The notes beneath the pieces are model-generated. The model had not been told where the DNA came from. It was given only the letters and a program-made list of their open reading frames with translations, and did no database searches. Source: Xanthostigma xanthostigma (Eukaryota > Arthropoda > Insecta > Raphidioptera > Raphidiidae). From it: a stretch of 64,000 nt of DNA. The position numbers and the translations under genes are program-made. The stretch lies in assembly GCA_963575645.1 (NCBI GenBank), contig OY754466.1, positions 7,542,001 to 7,606,000 of the forward strand, given 5' to 3'. This document shows, piece by piece, positions 23,354 through 34,885 of the stretch. Each line of letters opens with the position of its first letter. The first letter of the stretch is position 1.

Positions 23354-23740
23354 GTTTACATCCGTCGTGGGTTTTTCAAAATTTTTAATTTTGTTTTTGA
23401 AGTAAAAAAAATTACACGGATGTAAATCAGGTACGAGCTTTATTTGTAAATAAGTTACGCATCAGTGGACGAGCGTCTGATGCAGACAGTCGTTTGTTTT
23501 CCGAATGATTTATGAAGTGTGCCACTAGATCGGGTGCACTACATTAATCACGCCAGGTGTGAAAGGGGGAAGAAAAACGACGTTTGGCGGTTTTTCACTG
23601 ACGACGAAAAGCAGTTAGTGGTTGCTTACGCAAGCTAAATGAATTAATGACTCAAACACTTTTCACTTCTATACAGTATAGATTCACATTTCAGTCTTTT
23701 TATATCATCTTTTGTGCGTTAAATATATCTTTGTTATTAT
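23354..23740. other. Spacer with a 72-bp palindrome
   Basis: TTTACATCCGT at 23355 and ACGGATGTAAA ending at 23428 enclose a small hairpin. Otherwise no feature. Confidence 0.4.
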
Positions 23741-23938
23741 TGTTACAAACTCCCCGTTGAAACGACAAACAAGTTCGTGAGACAATAATCGACTAGTCAT
23801 TCTAACAAAGACACACGGATTGTTGTCGGAAACAACAATCGGCTTGATTGTTGATCCAACAATAGGCGTAGATAAAAGGGCTTTGTTGCCATATTCCAGA
23901 CAACAATGAAATCAACAAAGGAAAGAACTATCCAGCGC

Positions 23939-23966
23939 CTATATAAACCACGGGATAGCTTAGTGG
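23939..23966 (+). repeat. Short shared word with a tRNA box A look
   Basis: TATAAACCACGGGATAGCTT, followed by AGTGGAG, recurs at 45110-45137 with one change. TAGCTYAGTGG fits a pol III A box, but no B box follows. Confidence 0.4.
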
Positions 23967-23970
23967 AGAC

Positions 23971-24060
23971 TAGTGATGTGCCGGATATCCGTATCCGCGG
24001 ATATCCGAGGGAGAAGAAAGATCCGTATCCGTATCCGTTAGTTTTTGGCGGATCTTTTAC
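23971..24060 (+). mobile_element. hAT-type left end rich in ATCCGTATCCG
   Basis: TAGTGATGTGCCGGATATCC opens an array of ATCCG words, the same plan as other hAT ends here. The right end was not found. Confidence 0.5.
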
Positions 24061-24849
24061 GGATCTTTTACCTTATTAATTTTCAATTCATAGATGAAAT
24101 TTTATATATATAAGTGATTAGGTAATAATGAAAAACTGTTAAATTCCATTCAGATTATTTTTTATTTTTTAAAATCGTATTTGGCACCTTTATATTGCAA
24201 ACATTTATCGTAGTGAGTACCATACCAATAGTACATAAAAGTACTAAAAAACTATCTTTATAATGAGATACAGATAATATAACAGTGTTAGCCGTTTTAA
24301 GCGCGGAAAACTAATTTTTATAGAATATTATTTTTTGCGCAGTGAAAAGGGAAAGGCGTATGGGGGAGCTCTTTAAAATAACAATTACGATGTCGTGTCG
24401 ATGCGACGGCGTTTTTTTTGCACGTAATTGAGAACCACTTTCTTTTTTGTTAAGTCTGTTAAAAAATGCGGAACGGCTACAATATCCGTTCAATAGATAT
24501 CAGTCAACAGAAAAATTATTAAAATTGCGTGATTGATAATATATTTATGTGTATTTTACAGTCCTTTGTTCAATAGACATGAAACTAGAACAGCATCATT
24601 AAAGCAATTAGTCATTATAATAATTATTTGTAGTACATAACATATATCAATAATTGGATAATGGGAGTAAGTATCGTGTAATTATGAATTAACAATTCAA
24701 AGCCGGTTTATCAATTCCCATAATATATAATTCCAACAATTAACATGTTTCATATAATTTCTAATTTATATACAACGTAATTTAACAAACGCTATAAATA
24801 AATTAACATATTAAAACCGTTTATTATAAAATGTGCCCTTTATTACATC
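24061..24849. other. Unclassified interior of element X
   Basis: Strongly AT-rich; no gene recognised. Confidence 0.4.
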
Positions 24850-25445
24850 TATGGTGACCAAGTATACTCATTTACTGAGTTTTGTACTCTTTTTTCGCCA
24901 ACCGTACTCTTTTCAAATCCTGTAGGTACTCTGAAAGTACTCATTTGTATAATTTTATACTCATTTGTATTTCTAAAACATTTTTTTAGATTATTTTATT
25001 TCAATTTTATTAATTAAATATTTAAAATTATTTTAACAGTGATTTGAATTTCACGCGCGCATATTGCTTGCCGTTTCCGGCACGTCAGAGGACAGGGCAA
25101 ACACCAGACACGAGTTTGACAGTGATTTGAATTTCGCGCGCACATATGGCTGCCGTTTCCGGCACAATTGAGAGGCCGTATTATGTACCTGGAGAGATAG
25201 ATAGATACTACAGACCTCTTTTTCTAACAACGTGAAATGTATATTTGTGAAAAGAGATGGATATATCTATCTCTCCAATATTTGTGTACGTAATCCCCAG
25301 GCTGATCTTAGATGTGCAGTATGTACGACATGCTTGACAGTCTTGACGCATGCGTAGTATAGGAACACGTTTTTTCTACTTTTTTTTCACCTATGAAATA
25401 CTTGCAAAGTGTACTCTTTTTGAACAAAAAATAGTTGGTCACCTT
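24850..25445. mobile_element. hAT-type element, 596 bp
   Basis: TATGGTGACCAA at the left and TTGGTCACCTT at the right are inverted, with an 8-bp target duplication ATTACATC at 24842-24849 and 25446-25453. TACTC words crowd both ends. Inside, a segment containing GTGATTTGAATTTC and GCCGTTTCCGGCAC is present twice, about 82 bp apart. Confidence 0.88.
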
Positions 25446-25648
25446 ATTACATCGTATTTCTGTTATAAAACTAATATTTGAAATCCGCCAAACACATTCC
25501 GTTTGACATAATAGATGTGTTTGGTATATTAGTGCAGATAACAGTAAATATAATAATTTTGTGTAACAAACGCAATAGTGTCAAAAATGACAATGCTTTT
25601 TACACTGGAGCAGGATACCAAAACACACCTAATATATCACATAATATA

Positions 25649-25736
25649 GGGGTGGCGAACCTATGGCACGCGTGCCACGGGTGGCACGCGACAGATTATT
25701 GTTGGCACGGCATTGATTGAGGTGCAAAATCGAAAT
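25649..25736 (+). mobile_element. hAT-type end fragment
   Basis: AGGGGTGGCGAACCTATGGC, then GTGCCACGGGTGGCACGC, is a common hAT terminal sequence. It is cut off by the pogo element that follows. Confidence 0.6.
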
Positions 25737-26732
25737 ACAGTGAAATCTCTCTTAAACGGACACCTTCGGGACTATTAAAATATGTCCGCCTAAGAGAGGT
25801 GTCCGCGTATGGGAAAAAATAAAAAATACACACATAATGATTAATTGATTAAAATAGCATTTAAATAAAAATCAGCTTGCAAGCTACGTCGGTACGAAAA
25901 AATTGTTTCCCCTCGAGACAGGTAATATGATTACCTAGTGAGGGGGAAAATATTTCAAGATTTATATTGTACTGATTTATATTGTATTGAAAACAAAAGA
26001 AATAAAAATTTATTATTATTATTATGTATGTAGATACATAGTACATACTACATAATATGTACATACATATTTTTTATTTACGTAATAGGGTAGAATTTTA
26101 TTGTTTTCTCATATACATTAATATGCATACCTACGTATGAAATCAAAAAATCAAACATAAAAAGTATAACTTAGTTGGCTTGAAAAAATCAATTATGGTA
26201 GTTTGACGCGTGTTAGTTTTAAGCACGTTGTCTTGAAAATGTAATTCCAAGTCAGATAACATCTGCATTGCTGTTGAATCTCCTTTAGTTTTAGCAAATT
26301 CTTTAATTGTTTTCAACATACCAATGGCCTGCTGATAACTTATAGCATTAGATTGATCAGTTATGGTTATTTCTTCATCGGATTCGTCAGATTCAACTAA
26401 CGTGAGGTTGTCGCCTTTTTTTACAATTTTGTTAAAAGAGGTGTCATCATCATCTTCCACTAATAAGTTATTATCGATGGTAATGAATTCGCCTAAATAA
26501 TTTTTTTATAGTGCAACGTGTTGCAACATTTTTAATTTTGTGTCCGTTTAAGAGAGAATTTTACAAGTTTTGTACTTAAATATTGCGTCCGCGTCCGCCC
26601 AAGAGAGAGTCCGCTCAAGAGAGATTATGTCTTATGGAATTCTCTTGTACTTCATTCCGGACTATCACATAGTGTCCACCTAATAGAGCTGTCCGCTCAT
26701 TAGAGGTGTCCGCTATGAGAGATTACACTGTA
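25737..26732 (-). mobile_element. pogo/Tigger-type element, internally deleted
   Basis: Ends CAGTGAAATCTCTC and GAGAGATTACACTG are inverted, each next to a TA. GGACACCT-type words repeat near both ends. It keeps the 3' part of a transposase gene on the minus strand. Confidence 0.85.
26143..26504 (-). pseudogene. C-terminal remnant of a pogo-type transposase
   Basis: Open frame of about 120 codons without an ATG at its start. It has an acidic stretch (EDDDD, then ESDESDEE), a helical segment, and QTTIIDFF close to the end. Q-x-x-I-x-x-F-F is the PCNA-interacting (PIP) box; pogo transposase of Drosophila is known to bind PCNA through such a peptide. The DNA-binding and DDE parts are gone, so this is a deletion derivative and not a working transposase. 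Confidence 0.75.
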
Positions 26733-27044
26733 ATTAAAAATATGCTAGATGCCGAAAACAATTGACTACATATCACCAAAGAACAAATAAGAAAAAGTTT
26801 CATGGCGCTTGTTTGAACAATCAAGCCGATTGTTGTTCCACAACAATCTGTGCGTCATTGTTAGAATAACGAGCCAATTGTTGTCTCATGAAATTCTTTG
26901 TCGTCTCAACAGGGATGTGTTACAATATAATTTGTAAATATTTTTGTACAAATATATAAATAACGTTGGGTTTGTAGTTTGTCCGTTTTGTTCTGACTGC
27001 ACGTCTTTGATTAAAATAATTAGACGATAATGTAAAAACGAGTC

Positions 27045-27572
27045 TAATGCCGGACTTCACATGGCTATTTGTATTTGTGTATTTGGCATATTTGGCAAAC
27101 AATTACCAAGTGTGGAGGGTCTATTTGACAAAGTGTTGGCCTTATTTGCCTATTTGACAAATAAGGCCACTACCAAATACGCGTTACCGTGTGCTTGTCG
27201 GTTTTTCGAGGCACATCAAAGGAGTCAAATAGGCAAATACGGCAAATAAATCGTCCACGCAATGGCTATATTTAGAAGCGCACGCGCCGTGAACCTGTAC
27301 GGACGTGCAGTATTTTTGTGTCTGTGCTGTGAGCGAGAACTGGAACAATTACTATTGACAATGAATTGGGACAATGAAAAAGTGCTAAAATTCATGGAGT
27401 TTTGAACCTTGCGTTCTGCTGCCAAATGTTTGTGTGTTTGCTATTTGACTGCCATGTGTGGATGGTCGTATTTGCCTCTATTTGCATGTTTGTCTTGAAC
27501 GTCATATATTTTGCCAAATACAACAAACACCCAATAGCGAACACAAATAGCCATGTGAAATGCCACCTTTAT
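27045..27572 (+). mobile_element. MITE R, copy 1
   Basis: Ends CTTCACATGGCTATTTG and CAAATAGCCATGTGAA are inverted. The interior is dense in ATTTGCCTATTTG words. An inverted copy lies at 31449-31977, about 4 kb away. Confidence 0.8.
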
Positions 27573-27969
27573 AGACACAAACTAATACTTTTAAAATTAT
27601 ACAAAGACTTTTAATATTGTATTATTTAACGGTGTCTTTAAAAAAAAGGTGATATTATGATACCCAACAATATCACTCAAGACAATATTGTAATGTAACG
27701 TACTACTGTAACTTTTTTATTGTTGTAATAAACTGACAGTTAACAAAAGACAGATAAAAATGTTTATTTCTCTCGAATTGTAACTCGGCCTGCATTTCTT
27801 TTGTTTTATGACGTCACTTGTAGAGATTTTTCAGTATTTTATTTGCCATAAAAACGGCGTGAATAGCCTATTGTTAAATGTGAAAAATAGAACGTGGAAA
27901 ATTATAGAGCTTTCTAAAAATAAGTTCGAAAATTATTCTTATAGCGCGTTCATTTTATAATCAAACATA
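27573..27969. other. Unclassified spacer
   Basis: No feature supported. Confidence 0.4.
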
Positions 27970-28487
27970 CAGGACGTGTCATAAATATCGGGGCGGTCAA
28001 TTATTTCGAATACTGCACGTTGAATTAAAAAATAACCCGTGTCCAGTATTTTTAAACGTCAAACGTGTCTGTTGTCTGAACAGAATGACGTTGGCGTTAG
28101 TTCATATTGCCTGCCTGACAAGATACTGCGTCTCCTGATTGTTTTTTTTTCCCCGTTATTTACAGAATTCGAAAAAATGTTTCAAACAAAAGTGTCTTAT
28201 TTTTTAACGTAATATACAAATCTGTAATAAAAATTGAGGGTTCCCATTTAAAATGCCAAAGTTCCCCCGCCCTTGGAAGCGGGGGCGGGGATAACTTTAG
28301 AATTTTAAATGGGTACCCTCAATTTTTATTACAGATTTGTATTCTACGTTGAAAAATAGGACACTTTTCAAATTTAGTGTCGCTGAATAGATCTTTTAAA
28401 AATACTGGACACGTGTTTTTTATGTTTTTTAATTCAACGTGCAATATTCGAAATAATTGACCGCCCCGGTATTTATGACACTCCCTA
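27970..28487. mobile_element. Tc1/mariner-type MITE with a second hairpin inside
   Basis: Ends AGGACGTGTCATAAATA and TATTTATGACACTCCCT are inverted and each borders a TA. Arms run about 90 bp. The centre holds an independent palindrome at about 28205-28345 with a GC stem (CCCCCGCCC against GGGCGGGG). Confidence 0.8.
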
Positions 28488-29899
28488 TATAAAAATGAAT
28501 GTTCGTCTGTTTGGGAGCTGTGCGTTCCTATACCATTCATCCGATTACGATGAAATTTTGGTGAGTTGTTGTGCTCGCGCCCGCGGAGATTCCTGGCAGT
28601 AAATAAATAAATCGTAACCTGATGTGACGATTCCCTCTCTCGTTTTTTCCGATTATTACCTGTCCGTCTGTAGGTTGAGTGTTTCGTCTGCGTTCGTATA
28701 GCTTACGCAAAGAATAATAGCTTCAAAAAACGGAATAAAAAAAAATTGGTTGTCTGTAAAGTCGGTTTACGGACGATAGTTTTACGTGATAACGTATTCC
28801 GCTCGAATATCACATTTAATAATACATAAACTAAATTTGAGTAGCTGTCAAACTATATTTTTACCGACTAATAATTTGATCAACCAAAGCAAAATACATA
28901 TTTTTAAGCAATTATAAAAGACATTTAAAAGAATGTATATATATTATATATTTGTTAACAAACCGTATAATTTATCTGGCCATCTGTCAGATGTAGCTTT
29001 CGCTGGAACAGCCGAAAAAAATGTTGAACGCACACTACTCTCTGACGTCACGCTTATATCGCGCTCTCGCTTGCGGAACGTTACTCTTTTTCGTGCGTGC
29101 AGCCGGTGTTTCATCAATTTATAAGACGTTATCACGTCAAAAATATCTCGTCGTTGGAACGCCTTTATATAGATTCTGTGATAACCTGGCACCTTAAAGC
29201 GAACGCTTCAATGGAATTTAATTTATTTGAAATAATAAAAAAATTAATTAAAAAAACAAATGATATTAAAAGTAATAAAAAAATATACTTTGCTTGTATC
29301 TTCATGATGTGCGATGTTTCAAGTAGGTTTTTTTTATATAAATAAAAAGTTTTGATTACGATCTCGAAGCTTAAAAGCTTATTTCAACGAAGCAGAAATG
29401 GCCGCGACGAAAAGCGCGGGAATGGAAGGATATAATATATTATAATAATCATGCAAATCCTTTTTGCAGAGATTACTGCGGTAGAAATCCTGTTAAAATA
29501 GATCCCTCAAAAAAAATGTATATAAATTAAGTATATTTAAAGCGTATAAAAAAAATAATAATATCTTTAAGTACGATACTATAAAAATACTAGAGAATCA
29601 ATTTCCTTTTTGATTATAAATACTGTTCCATATAATAGGTAATTTTTATCAATTAGTGACAGGAACAATTATAAATAAGCATTCTCTGTAAATAATTTGT
29701 AAATAACTTCTTTCAATAAATATTTTAAAAAATAATAAAAAGTAGGTAATTATACAACACCTTAGATTATACACACAATAGATTTGTAATTTTTCTCTGA
29801 TATCTGAACCGAACCATTATAGATAATTCTGTCAATGCCTGCTGGATGTTTGGGATAATTTTCTCGCGTCTTCGACCTCATTAAAATGTGAGTTTTAAA
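28488..29899. other. Repeat fragments and unclassified DNA
   Basis: The first 130 bp contain CATCCGATTACGATGAAATT, resembling a word shared by other dispersed repeats (compare 32720 and 47050). Two overlapping open frames at 28933-29192 show no protein family. The last 110 bp are the left half of a retroelement-like repeat split by the next hAT. Confidence 0.4.
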
Positions 29900-30754
29900 C
29901 AGAGCTGGGCGGTACTGAGTACAAGTACTTGGAAAAAGTACTTTAAGTACATATTTTTGTACTTTGTACTTTGTATTCCGAGTACTTTTAAAAATTGTAC
30001 TTGGTACTTGTACTTGTAACGATCTGTTGAATGTACTTTGTACTTTCAGCTTGTTTCTAAGTACAAGTACATTAAAATACACTTTTATGAAGAAAGAAGT
30101 CTTGTGTAGAAGTTTTAAAAATTAGGCGTTTTTTTTAGTTTGCGATTTTTCCGTAAAGAATCGCTACTTTCTTGTGAACATTTCTGGGTACCCTGTTTGT
30201 TCCAAGCAGCCAGCAAACGGTAACGAAACCGTCAACCGCATGCGCAGTAGCTAAAAAGATACTGGAACACGTTTTAGCTATCTGCGCATGATAGTGACGG
30301 TTTCGTTACCGTTTGCTAGCTGCTTGGAACAAACCTATTAATGCAAGGTTTCTTGAAACATTGCTTTTTGTCTTTATTTAGTTGTTTATTTTTCTATTTT
30401 CAGTATTTTCAATTTTTTGTTTTTGTATTAATTCACATTTAATATAAATAAAATATAATTCATAAAAACATTTTGTGCGTACGTCACTCTCTGTGTATTT
30501 TAATTTCATAAAATATAAATAATTAATCGAGCTTGTAGGGTTTGTTTGTAGTTTGTACCACAAAGGTGTACTGAGGCTGGGTGTACCACATTGTGTCCAA
30601 TGTACTTGTAAAAAATACTCGTAAAATCCAAGTACTTGTACTCAGTACATGTACTCAGTATTTAGTCAAGTACTTTGTACTTATTGGACGAAAATGGAAA
30701 GTACTTTGTACTTGGTACTCCAAGTACATTTTCATTGTACTTGGCCCAGCTCTG
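29900..30754. mobile_element. hAT-type element rich in GTACTT words
   Basis: CAGAGCTGGGC and GCCCAGCTCTG are perfect 11-bp inverted ends, with a perfect 8-bp target duplication GTTTTAAA (29892-29899 and 30755-30762). Dozens of GTACTT/AAGTAC words fill the outer 170 bp on both sides. A second small element is nested at 30196-30339. Confidence 0.95.
30196..30339. mobile_element. Foldback MITE nested in the hAT
   Basis: GTTTGTTCCAAGCAGC and GCTGCTTGGAACAAAC are the outer inverted ends; pairing continues for about 60 bp. Confidence 0.8.
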
Positions 30755-30762
30755 GTTTTAAA

Positions 30763-31298
30763 AGTGACGTTATCTCAACCTCATCGTAACTGAATTTTAT
30801 AGCGAGTTTCATAACAGTCGGTTCAGCGGTTCTTAAGATCGTGAAAAAAACTGCATAATTTGTACTACGGACAACAACGTATTCCTATAAAGTATAAAGG
30901 TTCCTTTTTTTCCTTTTGAGGAACGGAACCCTAAAAACTAGACACTTTTAAACAGAAATTTAAAAAATTTACGACTCTAAAATTAGAGTAACTAAATTAA
31001 AAATAAATGAAACAGCAATAAAAAACATTGAATTAAAATTTTCATTCGCAGGAATTTTCCGGTAATTATCAGATTTTTCATAATCTTCATTTTCTCCTCT
31101 TTCATTAAAATTTAATAAGCTCAAATGAATGCAGGACATTGTTCACAAATGTTTAATAAAGCCGTAAAAAAAGTGTTGAAATATTAATAAGTCATATAAA
31201 ATAAAAACAATTGAGATATGAAAACCAAATGGTGCTCAGCGTTTTTTTCGTTTTTACTGTCCAATGATTTTCAATGTAAGAGATACCAACAATACCAT
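30763..31298. other. Right half of the split repeat, then unclassified DNA
   Basis: The segment to about 30945 ends in GAGGAACGGAACCCTAAAAA, resembling the 3' end of a non-LTR retroelement. The rest is AT-rich without features. Confidence 0.4.
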
Positions 31299-31445
31299 CC
31301 CTACTAATAATATATACAGGTGTCCCGCGTCTCGAAAAACATAACTTAAGCCTTAAGCTATTAGTTTAGACGCCGGGCCGCAAACGAAATACATTTTGCA
31401 CTATTATATCTATCGCACCCGGGTGAAACCAGACCAGACCGCTAG
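31299..31445 (+). mobile_element. Very short Helitron, 147 bp
   Basis: Starts TCCCTACTAATAATATATA and ends CACCCGGGTGAAACC ... CCGCTAG followed by T, matching the 3' end of family B Helitrons here. Confidence 0.7.
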
Positions 31446-31448
31446 TAT

Positions 31449-31977
31449 AGTGTATAAAGGTGGCACTTCACATGACTATTTGTGTTCGCTATTGGGTGTT
31501 TGTTGTATTTGGCAAAATATATAACGTTCAAGACAAACAAGCAAATAGAGGCAAATACGACCATCCACACATGGCAGTCAAATAGCAAACACACAAACAG
31601 TTGGCAGCAGAACGCAAGGTTCAAAATTCCAGGAATTTTAGCACTGTTTCATTGTCCCAATTCATTTTCAATAGTAATTGTTCCAGTTCTCGCTCACAGC
31701 ACAGAAACAAAAATACTGCACGTCCGTACAGGTTCACGGCGCGTGCGCTTCTGAATATGGTCATTGTGTGGATGGTTTATTTGCCGTATTTGCCTATTTG
31801 ACTCCTTTGATGTGCCTCGAAAAACAGACAAGCGCACGGTAACGCGTATTTGGTATTGGCCTTATTTGTCAAATAGGCAAATAAGGCCAACACTTTGTCA
31901 AATAGACTGTCCACACTTGGTAATTGTTTGCCAAATACACAAATACAAATAGCCATATGAAGTGCCGACATAGACAA
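31449..31977 (-). mobile_element. MITE R, copy 2
   Basis: Inverted copy of 27045-27572, more than 90 per cent alike by eye over most of its length. It begins a few bases after the Helitron end. Confidence 0.8.
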
Positions 31978-32235
31978 TACGTATAGTATTTGTTAAAATG
32001 TATCTAGCATATAGAAAATCACTGATCCTACCTACATTGTTGGGTATGTGTATTTGAATGCTAGGAACATTGACGGAGCTCTGGGAATTTTTTTTATATT
32101 AAATAGCATTTTTTTTAATTTCTATTCATAACGCTAAAATAGTCTGCTTTTAATTAAACATATTCAAATTACCTGAACGACCTATCGATTTTACAATCTG
32201 GACGATATACAGGTGTCTCAAAAGTGAATTTTCAT

Positions 32236-32841
32236 CTATACTAATATATAAAGCTGAAGAGTTTGTTTGTTTGTTTGTTTGAACGCGCTAATCTCAGGAA
32301 CTACTGGTTCAAATTGAAAAAAATTTTTTTTGTTGGATAGCCCATTTATCGAGGAAGGCTATAGGCTATATAAAATCAGGCTACGAGTAGTAATGAAAAA
32401 TGTTCCAAATGTAGGTATCTAAAAAATAAGCTTCTATTCAGGTGAAATGCACTAACTAAGTATACTCATATTAGCGATGTAAGAATACAACGCCGGCTAA
32501 CGCAGTCGGTAGAGCACAAGGCTATCAATACCAGGGTCGTGGGTTCGAGCCCTACGTTGGACGAATGCATTTTTATTTTTTTTTTATTTTCTACATTGCT
32601 TTCTTCTAAGGCTTACATTAAAATTTATTTTAATTTTATTTAATTAATTAAAAAAAATTATTAGTACAAAAAAGTATAAATACTGCTTTTTATCGACAAA
32701 AAATTATGAACGGTAACTCCGATCATCATGAAATTTGGGCACAACATTCATCTCGGTAAACTAATATGAATGTGTGTACTCATGTTCCTCCCTTCCTTAT
32801 TCGTTCTTTTACACCCGGGTGAAACCGGACGGGACCGCTAG
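32236..32841 (+). mobile_element. Helitron family B, copy 1
   Basis: TCTATACTAATATATAAAGC at the left; GTGAAACCGGACGGGACCGC then TAG|T at the right; inserted between A and T. The left end holds a TTTG repeat. A tRNA-Lys-like module lies in the middle. Confidence 0.88.
32490..32562 (+). repeat. tRNA-Lys-like module inside the Helitron
   Basis: Reads like tRNA-Lys(CUU) from the D arm to the T arm: CAGTCGGTAGAGCA (A box) and GGTCGTGGGTTCGAGCCC (B box), ending CTACGTTGGACG. The anticodon loop is changed (CTATCAA) and the acceptor stem is damaged, so I do not call a functional tRNA. Confidence 0.8.
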
Positions 32842-32933
32842 TAATATATAAAGTAAATGCTTTGGTTTACAACCACTCTCTCGTAATTGACCACACGAAT
32901 ACTATTAACACGCTTTTATTAGCTTTCCTGTAT

Positions 32934-32987
32934 TAATTTGAAAGAATCTATATTACATAATATATGTAATATAGATTCTTTCAAATT
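32934..32987. repeat. Near-perfect palindrome, 54 bp
   Basis: TTTGAAAGAATCTATATTAC and GTAATATAGATTCTTTCAAA face each other across a short AT loop. Confidence 0.85.
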
Positions 32988-33357
32988 AATTAATTAATAC
33001 AGACGATATGATTATACACTAAATATAGAAAAAAATGAGATGTGGTGGCAGCTCCGGTGAGGATGGTGGGAGAACGTGTTTTTAGTTTTTTTTTAACTTC
33101 TCATTATATTGCGAAGATATTGGGTATGTTCCGCAATTTACTGGCCAGTGCTAATGACGTCATCAATCCGACGCCATAATTGTACTGGTGTGCCACTATA
33201 TTGTACTGGTGAGACAGATGTGACGTGGCATAAATATTTAACCGGGCGTGTGTGCATTAGACTTGTGGAGTTTTATTATTTGTCATTTGCAACAATGTCT
33301 GCTCAATAAAGTAAACAATTACTTTTGGTGGACTAGGGCAATAATAAAACTACGGTA
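32988..33357. other. Unclassified spacer
   Basis: No feature supported; the open frame at 33109-33309 has no recognisable content. Confidence 0.4.
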
Positions 33358-33751
33358 AAGGGCATAGATAGGAGGGGTCAAGGGGGTAATTACCCCCCCC
33401 AATTTTCCAATTTTTTTTTCAAGAAGAGTTCTAAATTTTATTTTTTAGCCAGGTATTCGTATTATTTTCAGTTTTATTTTTTTATTATTAAGATCCTGGA
33501 GGGTAATTACCCCCTTTACCCCCCAGGATCTTAATAATAAAAAAATAAAACTGAAAATAATACGAATACCTGGCTAAAAAATAAAATTTATAGAAATACT
33601 TCTTGAAAAAAAATTGTAAAATTGGTTTGGCAATTAATATTTTGCTTGTCACCTTCCTTCGTGGGTATTCTTGTGTGATTAATTAAACTTGAAAAAATAT
33701 TGATTTTTTTGCTTCCCCCCGCCAGTAAAAAATATCTACGTCCTTGCTAAC
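33358..33751. mobile_element. Foldback element with arms of about 95 bp
   Basis: The arms at about 33425-33505 and 33522-33600 are almost exact inverted copies (GCCAGGTATTCGTATTATTT facing AAATAATACGAATACCTGGC) around a CCCCCTTTACCCCC centre. Outer ends GGGCATAGATAGGAGGGG and CCCCCCGCCAG...ATATCTACGTCC may be diverged terminal repeats. Confidence 0.65.
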
Positions 33752-34190
33752 AGTTTTAAAACTGTTTCTAAAGAAATCATACTTTCGTCCATTGACGTTT
33801 CGATAACTTTTTTATCGAAAATGCGCGCGTCACTGCCGTTGCTCTGCCCTGTTTGTCAGGCGAGCGACAGCATTGCTAATGAAACGTTTCACTAATGACG
33901 CCACATTTTAAAGTAATTAGCGATATGCGACAGCCGACTGTCGCTTCCGTTTGCCCCCAACTCCACTCGTCGCGCACACCCCAACTCCACTCGTCGCCGT
34001 GAAGGAGATATGAAGCGGGCCTCTTCAAACAGACCTATCGAACGTGACAAATAATTGTGTTTGCAAGTTCAAACATGCATCGTTCAGTGATGCCAACGTG
34101 AAGGATATTTCACTGCTTTTCAAAGCTGCTTGCATCTGAAAAAAAAAACCTATACCGAAAGACTAAATTGAGTGTTAAGAGTTGTTTAAA
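33752..34190. other. Unclassified, with a short tandem pair
   Basis: CCCCAACTCCACTCGTCGC occurs twice in a row at 33955-34000. Nothing else supported. Confidence 0.4.
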
Positions 34191-34810
34191 GCTCGTGACA
34201 TTTTCTGCTACAGGACCACGCGGTGTAGATGAGAGCACTAGACTCGCATTTGGGAAGTACTGGGTTCGAATCCTAACAGGGGCAGATGTGGCTGGGGCTT
34301 TTTCCTGCTGCCTTTTGCCGAGAAACGGTAAATCCTGTACAGGCCATTAGCTCGTGACATTTTCTGCTACAGGACCGAGCAGTGTAGCGTAGCGGTGAGA
34401 GCACTAGACTCGCATTCGGGAGGTACTGGGTTCGAATCCCGACGGGGGCAGATGTGGCTGGGGCTTTTTCCTGCTGCGTCTCGCCGATAAACTGTAATTC
34501 CTGTACAGGCCATCTTGTTGAGGTTTCCATGGTTTCCCTCAATAGTTCCAGATAAATATCGTGATGGTTCCTTATTTTATTGTAAATTTTATAGACATTT
34601 TATTGTGAATTTTAATGTATCTTGACGTTTTTTACGCCTGATGGCAACAAAAAAATAAATACTATTATTATTATTATTATTATTCAAGGTCATGATCGAT
34701 TACCTGTCATTTGCCTACCTTATCCTACTGTCCTAAAATTCCTTCATTCGCCCATTGCTATTAATTAAGTTGAAGTTTAAAAGTTGTAGAAAATAACGGG
34801 AAGTGTTTGC
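34191..34810 (+). mobile_element. tRNA-Ala-like SINE, tandem dimer, split by a later insert
   Basis: Two heads start GCTCGTGACATTTTCTGCTA at 34191 and 34350. Each contains GAGAGCACTAGACTCGCATT and a B box GGGTTCGAATCC, resembling tRNA-Ala(CGC). The second continues through a body (CATCTTGTTGAGG) to about 34810. A segment of about 106 bp ending in (ATT)n at 34576-34681 is absent from the copy at 48720-49048 and is therefore a later insertion. Confidence 0.75.
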
Positions 34811-34885
34811 GGCCCGTGACTCTTTTATAAATAAAAGTCTTATATACTTACCTACATAAATAAATAATTAAATAAATTTTCACAA

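Larger units (their letters stand above)
23741..26924. mobile_element. Old 3.2-kb TIR element X holding nested insertions
   Basis: Arms 23741-23870 and 26800-26924 are inverted relatives over about 125 bp, with GATTGTTG and CAACAATC words repeated inside each arm. Outer ends read TGTTACAAACTCCCC and, inverted, TGTAACACATCCC. The interior contains a complete hAT (24850-25445), a pogo element (25737-26732) and other hAT ends. No transposase of its own was seen. Confidence 0.6.

Noticed and set aside
25038..25170. Promoter-like GC block repeated twice
   Set aside because: It lies wholly inside a hAT element and no transcription unit follows.
32490..32562. Functional tRNA-Lys gene
   Set aside because: Acceptor stem and anticodon loop are altered and the sequence is embedded in a Helitron, with similarly damaged copies in two others.
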